Source of the DNA: a virus
Direction: 5' to 3' (one strand)
Length of the DNA stretch: 64,000 nt
Virus record (IMG/VR): IMGVR_UViG_3300037628_000326
Coordinates: 1-64,000 of that record
Below the pieces are notes generated by a model. That model was not told where the DNA came from. It searched no databases and was given only the letters and a program-made list of their open reading frames with translations. Shown piece by piece: positions 44,761-52,911 of this stretch. The translations under genes and the position numbers were made by a program. The first letter of the stretch is position 1, and every line of letters starts with the position of its first letter.

Positions 44761-47269
44761 TTGACTTCTTCTTCGGCGGCCTGTTGGTCTCGCGTTCCGG
44801 AGTCCGTGACCTGCTCGACGGTGCCTGCACTAACGCTCTGCGTTTAGCCGCAGCGAGCTTTTCCTCGCGTTCGATGTCGGCTGCGTTTTCGGTGTTCTTG
44901 CGTCTCTCCTCGGCCGTGAAGGCCTCCTGCTTCTGCACCATCTCCTGCGCATGCTTGTCGGCTGCCTGGCGCTGCTTCTCCTGGTGCTCGGCTTTCATGC
45001 GCTCGAGCTTCTGGATGGTCTCAGCGTCCTTGGCGTCCTCGATCGCCTTGGCCTCAGCCTCTTCAGGTGAAAGCGGCGGGCCGCCTCGCTCTTGCTCTTC
45101 CTGCTGCTTCTTCTGCCGCTGCTTGGCAGCGATGGCCTGGCTGAGCATCTGCTCGATCTCAGGTGGCAGGTCCTCGGTCTCGGCCTCGTCGTACAGGTCG
45201 AACGGTGGCAGGTCCATGCCCAGCATCTGCTCGACTTCCTTGCGGTACTGGCTGACCAGGTGCTCCATCTTGTGCGACATGAACACCGGCTCGACCTGCT
45301 TCCATAGGTCCGGATCACCGATCGCCATCATCTCGGCAAATGTCTGATGTACCGCCATGTGGGCATCATCGTCTTGGGTGGTCATCACCTGCACCGGCAA
45401 CCCGGTGGCCATCATCTGGTTCTCGCTGACTGGGTCCAAGTTCTTCGGCGCCGAATCCTCCGGCAGTATCTTGTCGATCTCGGGTACCTTGAGCGCCTGC
45501 AACATGCGACGGTGCGCTTCCTTGCGGCCCTTCTCGCCGTACAGGTCAGGTGCCGACTCGACAAGCTCAAGCACGCCTTGCGATTGGGCGATGCGCTGCA
45601 CGCTTGAGAAAATGTTCGGGTCCGATACCGGGATGACGTCGACGCGGCCATCGAAGTCCTGCTTCAGCACCACCTTGCTCTCGCCGCCAAGCTCGTACGG
45701 GTACTCGTCCCGATCCATAAGCTCGTAGTTCAACTGCGCCATCAGCGAAAGCTCTTCGCGCAGCGCTTTGTGCAGGCGCTTGTGGATGGCTGACTGCGGC
45801 TTGCCGGCCTGTTCGATCAGCGCCAGTGTAGTGCCGACGGGTCCGCGGTTGTCGGCGCCACCGGTAATGACCTCGGTGACCCCCATGAATTCCTTGCCAC
45901 GCTGGATCAGGTTCTCGTAGGTAGTGGCCAGGGCTGGGCTTGGCTCGTTGACCGGCAGCGGCAGGAACGCCTGCTGCAGGTCCTCAGGTGACATGTCGAT
46001 GTCGCGGAACTCACCCAGCGTGAAGCGATGCTCGCCACTTATCTTGGCTTTCTTGGACTTGAAGCCACCAGGGAGATTAGATAGTGCTGCTGTATCAAGT
46101 ATTGCGCGTAGAGATCCAGACGCTGCTTTCGCCAGAGCGCCGATGATATGGAGATACCCGAAACCATAGAAACCCAGACCAGGCAGGAACTTGTAGTGAG
46201 AGAACCAGACTCGCTTGCGGTACTTCTGGTCGCCTTTCTTCCAGTTGCGCCGGACTGACAGGACCTCACGGCTCTCCTCCTCGATGGTGACGATGTATGG
46301 CGGCGCGATGTCTGTGTCGCCGACCTCCGGATCCTCGAACGGCATCTCATAATCGATGTGGTACTCGTAAAGCTTGTAGACCTCGTCGTCCTCGTGGACC
46401 ACCGGTACGCGATCGTCGGCCACATCCTCCATCGTGTCATCGGCAAAGCTCACGTTCTTATCGGACGCGATCTGCGGGCTGGGGATCAGGAAGGCATCGG
46501 CCAGGAACTGCCCGTCGACCTGCGCGCGCTTGATGTTGTTTCCTTCCATGGTGTATTCATGCGCGTACCTGGTCGCCGACTGCAGGTCCTTGCAGTAGTA
46601 CGGCACAATGAAGTCCTCGGCCGTCACGTACCGGGCGGTGGTCATCTCCGTGACCGGGTCGATGTAAATCTTCTTGAACGCCGATCCCGACATCGGCAGG
46701 TAGAACAGCATCTGATCAACGTCCCAGAAGTAACCCTGGTCCTCGACCGTCAACTGGTAATTCATGTAGTCCTCGAGGCGCTCGGCTTGCTGCTCTTTCT
46801 CCTCGGTGACCTCGCCCAGGATGGCTGCCTTCACTGGGCCGTCGGCAGGGAAAAGCTCCTCGATCGCTCGCGACTGGAACTGCACGACTGCTTCGCCAAT
46901 GAGCGGGTCCGTGACGGTAGCAGCGCCGTCGAACGGAGTGTCAGATTCCGGTAGGTCCTTGAGACCGAGGAGCTCAAGCCCGTCCTTGATGCGGCGGAAA
47001 TGGTGTTCGCGGACTTGCTTGTCCAAGACGACGTACTCAAGGAACTGGTCGGCGATGGCGTGGCGTTCGGTACTGGATAACTGGTCAGCGAGATTCGCGT
47101 GCCAGTCCGGATCCATCTCTGGGGCTTCGAAGGGTACGGCGTCGTCAGGCTCAAGATCGACGATCGTGTCTTCACCCTGCTGGGTGATTACTGCGCCATT
47201 CGCCCGTTGAACTTTTGGTTGTGTTGCTGGTAGCTCTTCAACAAACGAGCCAACGTCTTCACGCGCCAT
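44735..47269 (-). CDS. Portal protein
   Basis: 844 residues from ATG 47269; the frame is open to 47311. A P22/podovirus-type portal: LPESDTPFDGAATVTDPLIG, FYLPMSGSAFKKIYIDP, NLPGGFKSKKAKISGEHRF, GVTEVITGGADNRGPVGTTL and IHKRLHKALREELSLMAQL are spread along the core. The C-terminal 170 residues are a long charged coiled coil and basic tail (QRQKKQQEEQERGG, KLERMKAEHQEKQRQAADKH), resembling the portal barrel. It forms the 12-mer DNA channel. Confidence 0.85.
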   Translation of the reverse strand: MAREDVGSFVEELPATQPKVQRANGAVITQQGEDTIVDLEPDDAVPFEAPEMDPDWHANLADQLSSTERHAIADQFLEYVVLDKQVREHHFRRIKDGLELLGLKDLPESDTPFDGAATVTDPLIGEAVVQFQSRAIEELFPADGPVKAAILGEVTEEKEQQAERLEDYMNYQLTVEDQGYFWDVDQMLFYLPMSGSAFKKIYIDPVTEMTTARYVTAEDFIVPYYCKDLQSATRYAHEYTMEGNNIKRAQVDGQFLADAFLIPSPQIASDKNVSFADDTMEDVADDRVPVVHEDDEVYKLYEYHIDYEMPFEDPEVGDTDIAPPYIVTIEEESREVLSVRRNWKKGDQKYRKRVWFSHYKFLPGLGFYGFGYLHIIGALAKAASGSLRAILDTAALSNLPGGFKSKKAKISGEHRFTLGEFRDIDMSPEDLQQAFLPLPVNEPSPALATTYENLIQRGKEFMGVTEVITGGADNRGPVGTTLALIEQAGKPQSAIHKRLHKALREELSLMAQLNYELMDRDEYPYELGGESKVVLKQDFDGRVDVIPVSDPNIFSSVQRIAQSQGVLELVESAPDLYGEKGRKEAHRRMLQALKVPEIDKILPEDSAPKNLDPVSENQMMATGLPVQVMTTQDDDAHMAVHQTFAEMMAIGDPDLWKQVEPVFMSHKMEHLVSQYRKEVEQMLGMDLPPFDLYDEAETEDLPPEIEQMLSQAIAAKQRQKKQQEEQERGGPPLSPEEAEAKAIEDAKDAETIQKLERMKAEHQEKQRQAADKHAQEMVQKQEAFTAEERRKNTENAADIEREEKLAAAKRRALVQAPSSRSRTPERETNRPPKKKSSGQSANAS

Positions 47270-47330
47270 CGCGGTCGCCCTCCGCACCGGTTTCGCGAAG
47301 TGTACACGCACGCAATGCGCTGCAGCAAAT

Positions 47331-47858
47331 CTATCGTCTGCGATGGTCCGCTAATGTGATGCCGTCCAGGTGTTCGATCTCGTGTTGGATGCACGCGCCT
47401 TTCCAGTCCGAACCTTTCGTGCAGATGCGGCCCCATGATTCATCGAAGCCCAAGACCTTGATGCGCTTGTGCCGGTGTACGCGCACCGTGTCGCCGTCAC
47501 GCAGCTTGCTCATGTCCTGGGCGTACTTCGGGCAGGTCTCGGGAAATGACAGGCAGCCCTCCCAGACCCAGCGCATCTGATCCGATGCTTTGGTGATCAC
47601 CGGATTAACGATGATCAGTTCCTCGACCATGATAATGCGCCACATCTCGCCGATCTGCGGTGCAGCAAGCCCCATCCCCCGATGGTCCTCCATCACCCGG
47701 AGCATGTTGTCAATGATCTCGTTGCAGTCCATGCCAAACGGCACGGGTGCGCAGGTCTCCTTCAGCCTTGGATCAGGCCAGAGGACGAGCTTGCTTCCCA
47801 CTTCAGCTTTCGCTGCAGCGGGTGATTGTCCACTCTCGGTCTCGACTTCGTGTTCCAA
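47331..47858 (-). CDS. def: Peptide deformylase
   Basis: 175 residues with all three deformylase motifs: GMGLAAPQIG (about 59-68), EGCLSFPE (about 99-106, metal Cys) and QHEIEHLDG (about 157-165, HExxH). It removes N-formyl groups from nascent proteins. The start is TTG at 47858 preceded by AGGAGGAGGAAG; the N-terminal 22 residues are extra relative to the core, and a GTG at 47801 is the alternative. It overlaps the XF1762-like gene by 97 bp. Phage deformylases are known in cyanophages and Vibrio phages. Here it lies between packaging and portal genes. Confidence 0.9.
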   Translation of the reverse strand: MEHEVETESGQSPAAAKAEVGSKLVLWPDPRLKETCAPVPFGMDCNEIIDNMLRVMEDHRGMGLAAPQIGEMWRIIMVEELIIVNPVITKASDQMRWVWEGCLSFPETCPKYAQDMSKLRDGDTVRVHRHKRIKVLGFDESWGRICTKGSDWKGACIQHEIEHLDGITLADHRRR

Positions 47859-48223
47859 CTTCCTCCTCCTGCCTCGCCCAGGAGACGCCAGCCGGCACCC
47901 CGGAGAGACGCGCCGCCCTCCTCAGGCAAAGTGTAAGTGATCAGACGCAGGTATCCCATGGCCCTGGCTGCGCGCCAGCAGGCTGCATAGAGCATGGAAC
48001 AGGCGTTCTTGGTGCCGTCGGTGCAGACTCGGGTGACCTCGGCCGTCCAGGTATCCTGAGCGGCCCGCGCCACCGGGCGACCGACGACGGCGACGCCGCA
48101 GATGTAGCCATCCGGATGTGAGATGCCGATGGCAAAGATTCCACCGCGGGACGGCTTGTGATGTCGGTGCTTGGCCTCGACAAACGAGTGCGCCTCACGC
48201 AGCGTGATCGGCGTGAGAATCAG
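47762..48223 (-). CDS. XF1762 family (GNAT-related) protein, non-canonical start
   Basis: About 153 residues. ILTPITLREAHSFVEAKHRH, FAIGISHPDGYICGVAVVGR, AEVTRVCTDGTKNACSMLYA, MGYLRLITYTLPEEGGASLR and GAGWRLLGEAGGGSW reproduce the XF1762 family along its length. However, no ATG, GTG or TTG occurs between the in-frame upstream stop and the conserved start. The best-placed initiators are CTG (48223) or ATT (48220) over the stop codon of the upstream gene, just after GGAGGA. Function of the family is unknown, with a GNAT-like fold presumed. Frame and conservation are clear; the start is inferred. Confidence 0.7.
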   Translation of the reverse strand: MILTPITLREAHSFVEAKHRHHKPSRGGIFAIGISHPDGYICGVAVVGRPVARAAQDTWTAEVTRVCTDGTKNACSMLYAACWRAARAMGYLRLITYTLPEEGGASLRGAGWRLLGEAGGGSWNTKSRPRVDNHPLQRKLKWEASSSSGLIQG

Positions 48224-48435
48224 TCCTCCGATGCTTCCTCTTCCTCTTCAGGCTCAGGCTCAGGCGTGTTGGCAACGATGATGTCCTCCTGATGCTGCGG
48301 GCTGCAGGCATCTACCATCTCAATTCCCTGAACGAAGCTCGACCAGCCATCTGGCGGTACATGGCCCTTCTCTGTTGCTCGGCCGGCTCCCTTGCTGACG
48401 CAACCAGCGGCGTCACAGTAGTAAATCACACTCAT
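48220..48435 (-). CDS. Small Cys-containing acidic-tail protein
   Basis: 71 residues. The N-terminus has C7 and C12 (YYCDAAGCVSKG), and a further Cys follows. The C-terminus is Glu-rich (PEPEPEEEEEASED). Start ATG 48435 follows GAGGAGAAATCG. Its stop overlaps the unusual start of the XF1762-like gene. Function unknown. Confidence 0.6.
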   Translation of the reverse strand: MSVIYYCDAAGCVSKGAGRATEKGHVPPDGWSSFVQGIEMVDACSPQHQEDIIVANTPEPEPEEEEEASED

Positions 48436-48556
48436 CGATTTCTCCTCGTTGTGCGGCGACCAGTGGCTCCAGGCCGCGCTTGTCCCTGATAGTACCCTTT
48501 TCTGGTGTACTTACGGCGCGCATGCCGCCATACCTTCCGGCCGCCGCGCGCGCATT

Positions 48557-48925
48557 CTAATCCTCATCTTGTGCTGCCAAAAGAGTTTTGAGAAACGCGC
48601 CGAAACTATCGAGTTCCTTTTCACGAATATAAACTCTGCCCCTCTGACCACGGATTCTGTAGCCAGGCAAAAAGCCATACGTGTATAGCCCTACGATCAT
48701 TTGTGTCGACATCTTCATGCCGTTCTTATGAAATTTCTTTGTCGCTGCTTCGGTGTCGATGTATCCAGGCCTTGGGTGACCTTGCTCCTTGCCTTGTCGT
48801 TTCTTTCTGGCTTCCTCAGACCTCAAATTGCAAGCAATAGCTTTGTCAATCGACAGATGCTTGTGCTGCCGGTCGCAAAGCCAACGATGCTCAACCCACG
48901 AAGTTTCCTCAATCTGATTGGTCAA
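48557..48925 (-). CDS. Putative DNA-binding protein
   Basis: 122 residues from TTG 48925, which overlaps the upstream TGA as ATTGA. The C-terminal half (AATKKFHKNGMKMSTQMIVG, then GYRIRGQRGRVYIREKELDS) looks like a winged-helix/excisionase-type domain. The N-terminal half carries Cys/His residues and a basic stretch. It could be a regulator of late genes; evidence is moderate. Confidence 0.5.
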   Translation of the reverse strand: MTNQIEETSWVEHRWLCDRQHKHLSIDKAIACNLRSEEARKKRQGKEQGHPRPGYIDTEAATKKFHKNGMKMSTQMIVGLYTYGFLPGYRIRGQRGRVYIREKELDSFGAFLKTLLAAQDED

Positions 48926-49170
48926 TGTGTCTTCCTCTTGAGTGCTTGGTCGACGGCATTCGCCGCGCCCTTCACGAAGCCGACCAGCCACCGGGTGTAC
49001 TCCGGATGTCTGGTGTCAATGTACGTTGTCTTGCCGATCCTCGAGACATACGGCGCCATCGGGTCCGGCTCGATGTCGATCAGGAATGCCTTCTGCCAGT
49101 ACTGCAGCGGCACCTTGCCGCCATGCCTCTGCGAGATGCGGTCTGAATCTTTACTGGGTTCGGCCACTGG
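48922..49170 (-). CDS. Hypothetical protein
   Basis: 82 residues if started at GTG 49170; an earlier TTG at 49191 would add 7 residues. Contains GGKVPLQYWQKAFLIDIEPD and RHPEYTRWLVGFVKGAANAV. It overlaps the neighbouring genes at both ends. No family recognised. Confidence 0.55.
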   Translation of the reverse strand, partial: PVAEPSKDSDRISQRHGGKVPLQYWQKAFLIDIEPDPMAPYVSRIGKTTYIDTRHPEYTRWLVGFVKGAANAVDQALKRKTH

Positions 49171-49342
49171 TAACCATTCCCGTGATCTCAACTATCAGCC
49201 CGTGCTTTCTCGCGATATCGAACCGGCCTGCGACCAGTTCCTGCGCCCTCTCGATCTCTCCCTCGTCGATCGCTGCCTCGATGGCATCAAGCAGCGTGGA
49301 GACCTCGCAGAACAGCGCTTGGTAATCTACCTCGTCAGCCAT
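49151..49342 (-). CDS. Small helical hypothetical protein
   Basis: 63 residues, amphipathic helices (LFCEVSTLLDAIEAAIDEGE). ATG 49342 overlaps the upstream gene by 8 bp. Function unknown. Confidence 0.55.
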   Translation of the reverse strand: MADEVDYQALFCEVSTLLDAIEAAIDEGEIERAQELVAGRFDIARKHGLIVEITGMVTSGRTQ

Positions 49343-49574
49343 GGCGCTTGCTCAGATATTTCTCAAGCTCGGGATCGTCTTCTAATTCCACGCCGAACCT
49401 AGCCAGCACCTTGTCGAGCTTCAGGCTGTATCCGAGGCACCAGCCTCCGGTGAAAGCGCGCCAGTCGTCAGACATCTCATGCCAGCGACCGCGCAGCGAT
49501 TCCATGGCCACGCACGCATCGCTCCTCGCGAACATGATCTCAGCGTCACTGATCATGGCCGTCGACCGGCTCAT
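49335..49574 (-). CDS. Small hypothetical protein
   Basis: 79 residues with a Trp-containing core (MSDDWRAFTGGWCLGYSLKL). The ATGA overlap with the upstream gene is intact. No family recognised. Confidence 0.55.
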   Translation of the reverse strand: MSRSTAMISDAEIMFARSDACVAMESLRGRWHEMSDDWRAFTGGWCLGYSLKLDKVLARFGVELEDDPELEKYLSKRHG

Positions 49575-49882
49575 ACGGGTTTGCGCGTCAGCTTAATCCA
49601 GCGCATGCGCCAGCGATTCTTGAAGAGCCACCATCGAGTCTTCCGCCTACCCCACCAGTTCGGCCTCAGCGCCATCATGCCGGCGGCGCCCATGGAGATG
49701 TTGATCTCGGCCACACACTCGCTTGGCAACTCGTGGAGTTCAAGGCTGCGTGGCAGATTTTCGTTGAAGTCGCGCTCGTGCTCGAGTTCGACAATCTCGA
49801 GGGAGCCATTGTCGCCCGGCGTGAAGAGATAAACGAATCGTCTTCGCGGGCCGTCCCAGTTCTTGACCAGGCCAATTTTCAT
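49571..49882 (-). CDS. Hypothetical basic protein
   Basis: 103 residues. A beta-rich N-terminal half (RRFVYLFTPGDNGSLEIVEL) is followed by a very basic, Trp-rich C-terminus (WWGRRKTRWWLFKNRWRMRW) that could bind nucleic acid or membranes. It is the first gene after the intrinsic terminator at 49908-49944, so it probably belongs to a new transcription unit or read-through. Confidence 0.55.
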   Translation of the reverse strand: MKIGLVKNWDGPRRRFVYLFTPGDNGSLEIVELEHERDFNENLPRSLELHELPSECVAEINISMGAAGMMALRPNWWGRRKTRWWLFKNRWRMRWIKLTRKPV

Positions 49883-49907
49883 TGCATCAGACCTCTCAGG
49901 CGTGATT

Positions 49908-49944
49908 CAAAAAGCGGCGCCGGGGAGATGACAAATCCGGCGCC
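49908..49944 (-). terminator. Intrinsic terminator, minus strand
   Basis: On the minus strand GGCGCCGG (from 49944) pairs with CCGGCGCC (to 49916), a perfect 8-bp GC stem with a 13-base loop, followed by GC and then TTTTT (49913-49909). This is a textbook rho-independent terminator. It would end or attenuate transcripts coming from TerL and the ParB-like gene. Confidence 0.75.
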
Positions 49945-50030
49945 ACTCCGTGCCATGGTGACTTGGAGATGAATTGCGTTCTGGACTCCAGGACACCTGC
50001 TTCGCTTGGGCCCGATCAGTATAGCACCGC

Positions 50031-50450
50031 TCAACCGTTCAGATAGTACCGCTCGAACAGATCCAAAGATGCCGTTGGCATGGTCACGGGTATGGCTTTC
50101 ATTCCCAGATTCAGCAGTACGCGGGTCCTGTGGCGACCATCCCTGAATCCGATACGCCCACCTGCAGAGACGTATACGTTGGCGACTTCGATGGCTTCAT
50201 TCTCGGCAAGGAATTTCTCAAAGAGTTCAAAACGATGATCGCCCAGGTATTTGCCATTGCCATTCGACAAATCTGGTGCGATATAGCCTGGTGCCGTGGA
50301 CCAGCCAGCTTCAAAATCCTCGGCTTTGATCAGGGCCATTTCTAATCCGAACTGCTTACGCAATCGCGAATAAGCGTTCTTACCTGCTCGCGATCTCACG
50401 AACTTCCGCTCTCCGATTGTCGGTACATCGAGCACCAGGAAATCAGCCAT
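50031..50450 (-). CDS. ParB/sulfiredoxin-like fold protein
   Basis: 139 residues from ATG 50450, overlapping TerL by 8 bp. NVYVSAGGRIGFRDGRHRTR, then VLLNLGMKAIPVTMP, is the ParB/Srx GxxxxxDGRHR signature. In ParB-like proteins this pocket binds nucleotide (CTPase or nuclease). Stand-alone phage versions are often of unknown function. Its location just after TerL suggests a link to DNA packaging or processing. The terminator at 49908 follows. Confidence 0.65.
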   Translation of the reverse strand: MADFLVLDVPTIGERKFVRSRAGKNAYSRLRKQFGLEMALIKAEDFEAGWSTAPGYIAPDLSNGNGKYLGDHRFELFEKFLAENEAIEVANVYVSAGGRIGFRDGRHRTRVLLNLGMKAIPVTMPTASLDLFERYYLNG

Positions 50451-52047
50451 ACGGCGACTTCGGCTTCGGCCTGCTCCAGAGACTAAGCTCGTTGCCCTTC
50501 TCATCATCCGGTAGCTCGATGTCGCCCATCCGCCGCATGAACGCCCAGGCGATCACGCAGGTGGCGACCAGGTCATCATGCTCAACCAGCGGGAACTTGG
50601 CGCACTGGCTGATGACATCGAACGCCCAGTCCCTCGAGACGTACCAGACCAATCCGGAGCGGAGGATGCCAGAGACCATGTGCGCTCGGTAGGCGAGGTC
50701 CTCGGGGCCGGCCTTGACTTTCCACACTGGGATGCCGCCGGCTTCGAACTCCTGAATCAGGCTGATGCCCGAGGCCTTGTCCTCGATCAGCGTGTGGTCA
50801 GGATTCCAGCCCTTCTCGTGGCGGATCGCCGATTCGCGAAGCTCTCCGAACTCCATGCGCTCGTTCATTCGCTCGAGCAGCATGGCATTGAGCTTTACAT
50901 CCTCCTGCCGGCCGGTGTGCGAGTGAAAGAACAGACCCCAGCTGGTGCGCGCGGAGTAGTCATTCTCCTGCCCTTTCTTGAACGCCGTGTCATACACCGT
51001 GATGATCTGCTCCCAGTCCGGATACGGCATCTGCTCGCCGGCCTTGGGATGATTCGGCGGGTACGCCCAGTTCTGCCACCACTTGCGCTTCAGGATCAAA
51101 CCGCCGCCGGCCTCCGGGTCCTGGTTGTACTGGGCGTGATAGTCGACGGTACCCATGGCCGACTTCTCTGTCTTGGTCTCCTCCTCGCCGAAGCGCTGTG
51201 GATTCAGCAGCACCTTGGGCTTCTGCCGCTCGTCCTCGTAGATCGGCTCGACCTCGTCCTTGCGCATCTGCTCGTAGTCGAGGTTCTTGCCCTTGGGATT
51301 CGCGAATGTCACGCAGTGGCGCTTCGGGTCGTACTCGTTCGGCAGCATCAGCACTACCCAGCGCCCAGCCTCGCCGTCCAAGATGTGGCCGACCAGGTCC
51401 ATATCGTGAGACCGCTGGCAGATGATGACCTTCTGGCCTGTGGTTGGGTCATTTAGACGGGATCGCCACGAGTTGTCGTACCAGGACAGGGTGGAGTGGC
51501 GCCTCGGGTCCGAGTGAATATCTGACATGTTGTGCGGGTCATCGATGCACAGCACATCGCCGCCCTCTCCGGTGGTCTTGCCGCCGACCGAGGTCGAGAT
51601 GCGGTAGCCGTGCTTGTCATTGACATAGCGGTGCTTCTGGTTCTGCCCCGGATCCAGATAGAACTTGCCGCCGTAGCGTTCCTGGTACCAGCCAGACTGG
51701 ATGATGTCGCGCGCCTTGACCGCATCACGCAGCGCTAGGTCGTGCGAGTAGCTCGAGTACATGAACTGGATTTCTGGTTCATCGGCCCACCACCAGGTTG
51801 GCCAGATGACTGAGACCGTCAGCGACTTGGTCTGCCGGGGTGGAACATTGATGATCAGGTTGCGGATGTCGCCCAGCGTGACGTACGCCAGGTGATCGCA
51901 GATGGCATCGATGTGCCAGTTGTTCTTGAACTCCCGAGCTTCGACCAGCGGCCAGACTTGCGGGACGTAGCGCCTCAGGTCACGCCGCAGCCATTCGGCC
52001 TCCATCTCCGTGAAGGTGGCCTGCTGCTGCGTCTGGTTCAACGACAT
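50443..52047 (-). CDS. terL: Terminase large subunit
   Basis: 534 residues. The ATPase domain has Walker A VPPRQTKS (about 68-75) and Walker B VLCIDDPHN (about 164-172). The RNase H-like nuclease domain has VYDTAFKKG (about 350), LIEDKASG (about 415) and EHDDLVATC (about 489), supplying the acidic triad. It packages DNA into the procapsid through the portal and cuts it. TerS is about 7 kb away (59186-59851), an unusual separation. Confidence 0.9.
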   Translation of the reverse strand: MSLNQTQQQATFTEMEAEWLRRDLRRYVPQVWPLVEAREFKNNWHIDAICDHLAYVTLGDIRNLIINVPPRQTKSLTVSVIWPTWWWADEPEIQFMYSSYSHDLALRDAVKARDIIQSGWYQERYGGKFYLDPGQNQKHRYVNDKHGYRISTSVGGKTTGEGGDVLCIDDPHNMSDIHSDPRRHSTLSWYDNSWRSRLNDPTTGQKVIICQRSHDMDLVGHILDGEAGRWVVLMLPNEYDPKRHCVTFANPKGKNLDYEQMRKDEVEPIYEDERQKPKVLLNPQRFGEEETKTEKSAMGTVDYHAQYNQDPEAGGGLILKRKWWQNWAYPPNHPKAGEQMPYPDWEQIITVYDTAFKKGQENDYSARTSWGLFFHSHTGRQEDVKLNAMLLERMNERMEFGELRESAIRHEKGWNPDHTLIEDKASGISLIQEFEAGGIPVWKVKAGPEDLAYRAHMVSGILRSGLVWYVSRDWAFDVISQCAKFPLVEHDDLVATCVIAWAFMRRMGDIELPDDEKGNELSLWSRPKPKSPYG

Positions 52048-52049
52048 CG

Positions 52050-52406
52050 CTAAACACGGTCAGGGCTGCCCCCACCCCCGACCGATCTCCGTGCGCCCTC
52101 GCTCGAATAGAATTCATTGATGCCGGCCTGCTCGACGCTGTCGTAATTCAACGTCATCTCCAAGGTATCACCGAACGCCCGATTGAACACGTTGGCTGCC
52201 ATGACCTCCCTAGTCTGCATCATCGACCTGGCCAGCGCCGCGGCCATGCGCTGTCCATCCATGCCTGGCGTGGCAAGCGCGTAGGTCTTGTGCGTGTACC
52301 CCATCGGTTGCCACTCGTTGGCTGACAGATAAGGATTCGCCGCGCCTGGCAAGGCAGCGCTCACCGCGGCAGCGACCGCGCCCTTGATGAATGTGCGCCT
52401 CTTCAC
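52050..52406 (-). CDS. Tat-signal protein carrying capsid-derived segments (A)
   Basis: 118 residues from GTG 52406, coupled to the upstream TGA as GTGA. The N-terminus KRRTFIKGAVAAAVSAALPG (2-21) is a twin-arginine-type signal. The rest follows the major capsid protein in order: YTHKTYALA (37-45) matches MCP 78-86; ALARSMMQTREV and NVFNRAF (57-78) match MCP 109-130 with 13 of 22 identical; INEFYSSE then GGGG match MCP 139-154. A gap of about 11 residues separates the first two blocks. It is too short to form a capsid subunit. Function unknown. No longer in-frame start keeps a natural N-terminus. Confidence 0.7.
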   Translation of the reverse strand: MKRRTFIKGAVAAAVSAALPGAANPYLSANEWQPMGYTHKTYALATPGMDGQRMAAALARSMMQTREVMAANVFNRAFGDTLEMTLNYDSVEQAGINEFYSSEGARRSVGGGGSPDRV

Positions 52407-52654
52407 CAGCCGAACGCTATGTGCCCGGTGAACCAGGCCGCAAGTGCCCAGAACGATCCCCGTCTCGCTCGCATGCCCCAGCCCTGCGCTGTCTGGCGCT
52501 TGGAGAAGCCGAACATAAACCGCACGACCTCGCTCCAAGTGTCGCCCTTCTCTTTGTTGAACAGCGCTTTGAACTCGACTGCAAAGAACTGCGCGATGAT
52601 CAGCACCCAGCCAATCTCTTGGGTACCCATTTGTTCCAAAATCCAATCCATCAT
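52403..52654 (-). CDS. Small membrane-associated protein
   Basis: 83 residues with two hydrophobic stretches (IGWVLIIAQFFAVEF and FWALAAWFTGHIAFG) around a polar loop (NKEKGDTWSEVVRFMFGFSK). It lies next to TerL, where some podophages place holin-like proteins. No family proven. Its stop overlaps the start of Tat protein A. Confidence 0.55.
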   Translation of the reverse strand: MMDWILEQMGTQEIGWVLIIAQFFAVEFKALFNKEKGDTWSEVVRFMFGFSKRQTAQGWGMRARRGSFWALAAWFTGHIAFGW

Positions 52655-52911
52655 GTGATCTCCCCGTCGTCTTTTCGCCAGCGTAACATCTCGCTCAAAT
52701 CCATAGCCACGAACGGCATCGCCTTGGCTACCTCTTCAGTCCGGGTGGTCATCAGCCAAATCGCAAACAGGAAGCCCAGGAAGCCGGCGCTCTGGTCGAT
52801 GATGCCCTTGCCCTTGTGGCGCACGAACCGATAGCCGGCATAGATGATAAACAGCCCGAGCGTGATGACCGGCGCCACCAGGAGCAGCGCCAGTGCATAC
52901 AGCACGATCAC
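52651..52911 (-). CDS. Small membrane protein
   Basis: 86 residues from GTG 52911 in a GTGA overlap. N-terminal hydrophobic segment VIVLYALALLLVAPVITLGL and a second one (GFLGFLFAIWLM). With its neighbour it could form a membrane pair involved in lysis. Function unknown. Confidence 0.55.
   Translation of the reverse strand: MIVLYALALLLVAPVITLGLFIIYAGYRFVRHKGKGIIDQSAGFLGFLFAIWLMTTRTEEVAKAMPFVAMDLSEMLRWRKDDGEIT

Noticed and set aside
52050-52646. Longer 198-residue form of Tat protein A
   Set aside because: Its first 80 residues overlap the small membrane gene in another frame; the GTG at 52406, coupled to TGA, gives a proper signal peptide.
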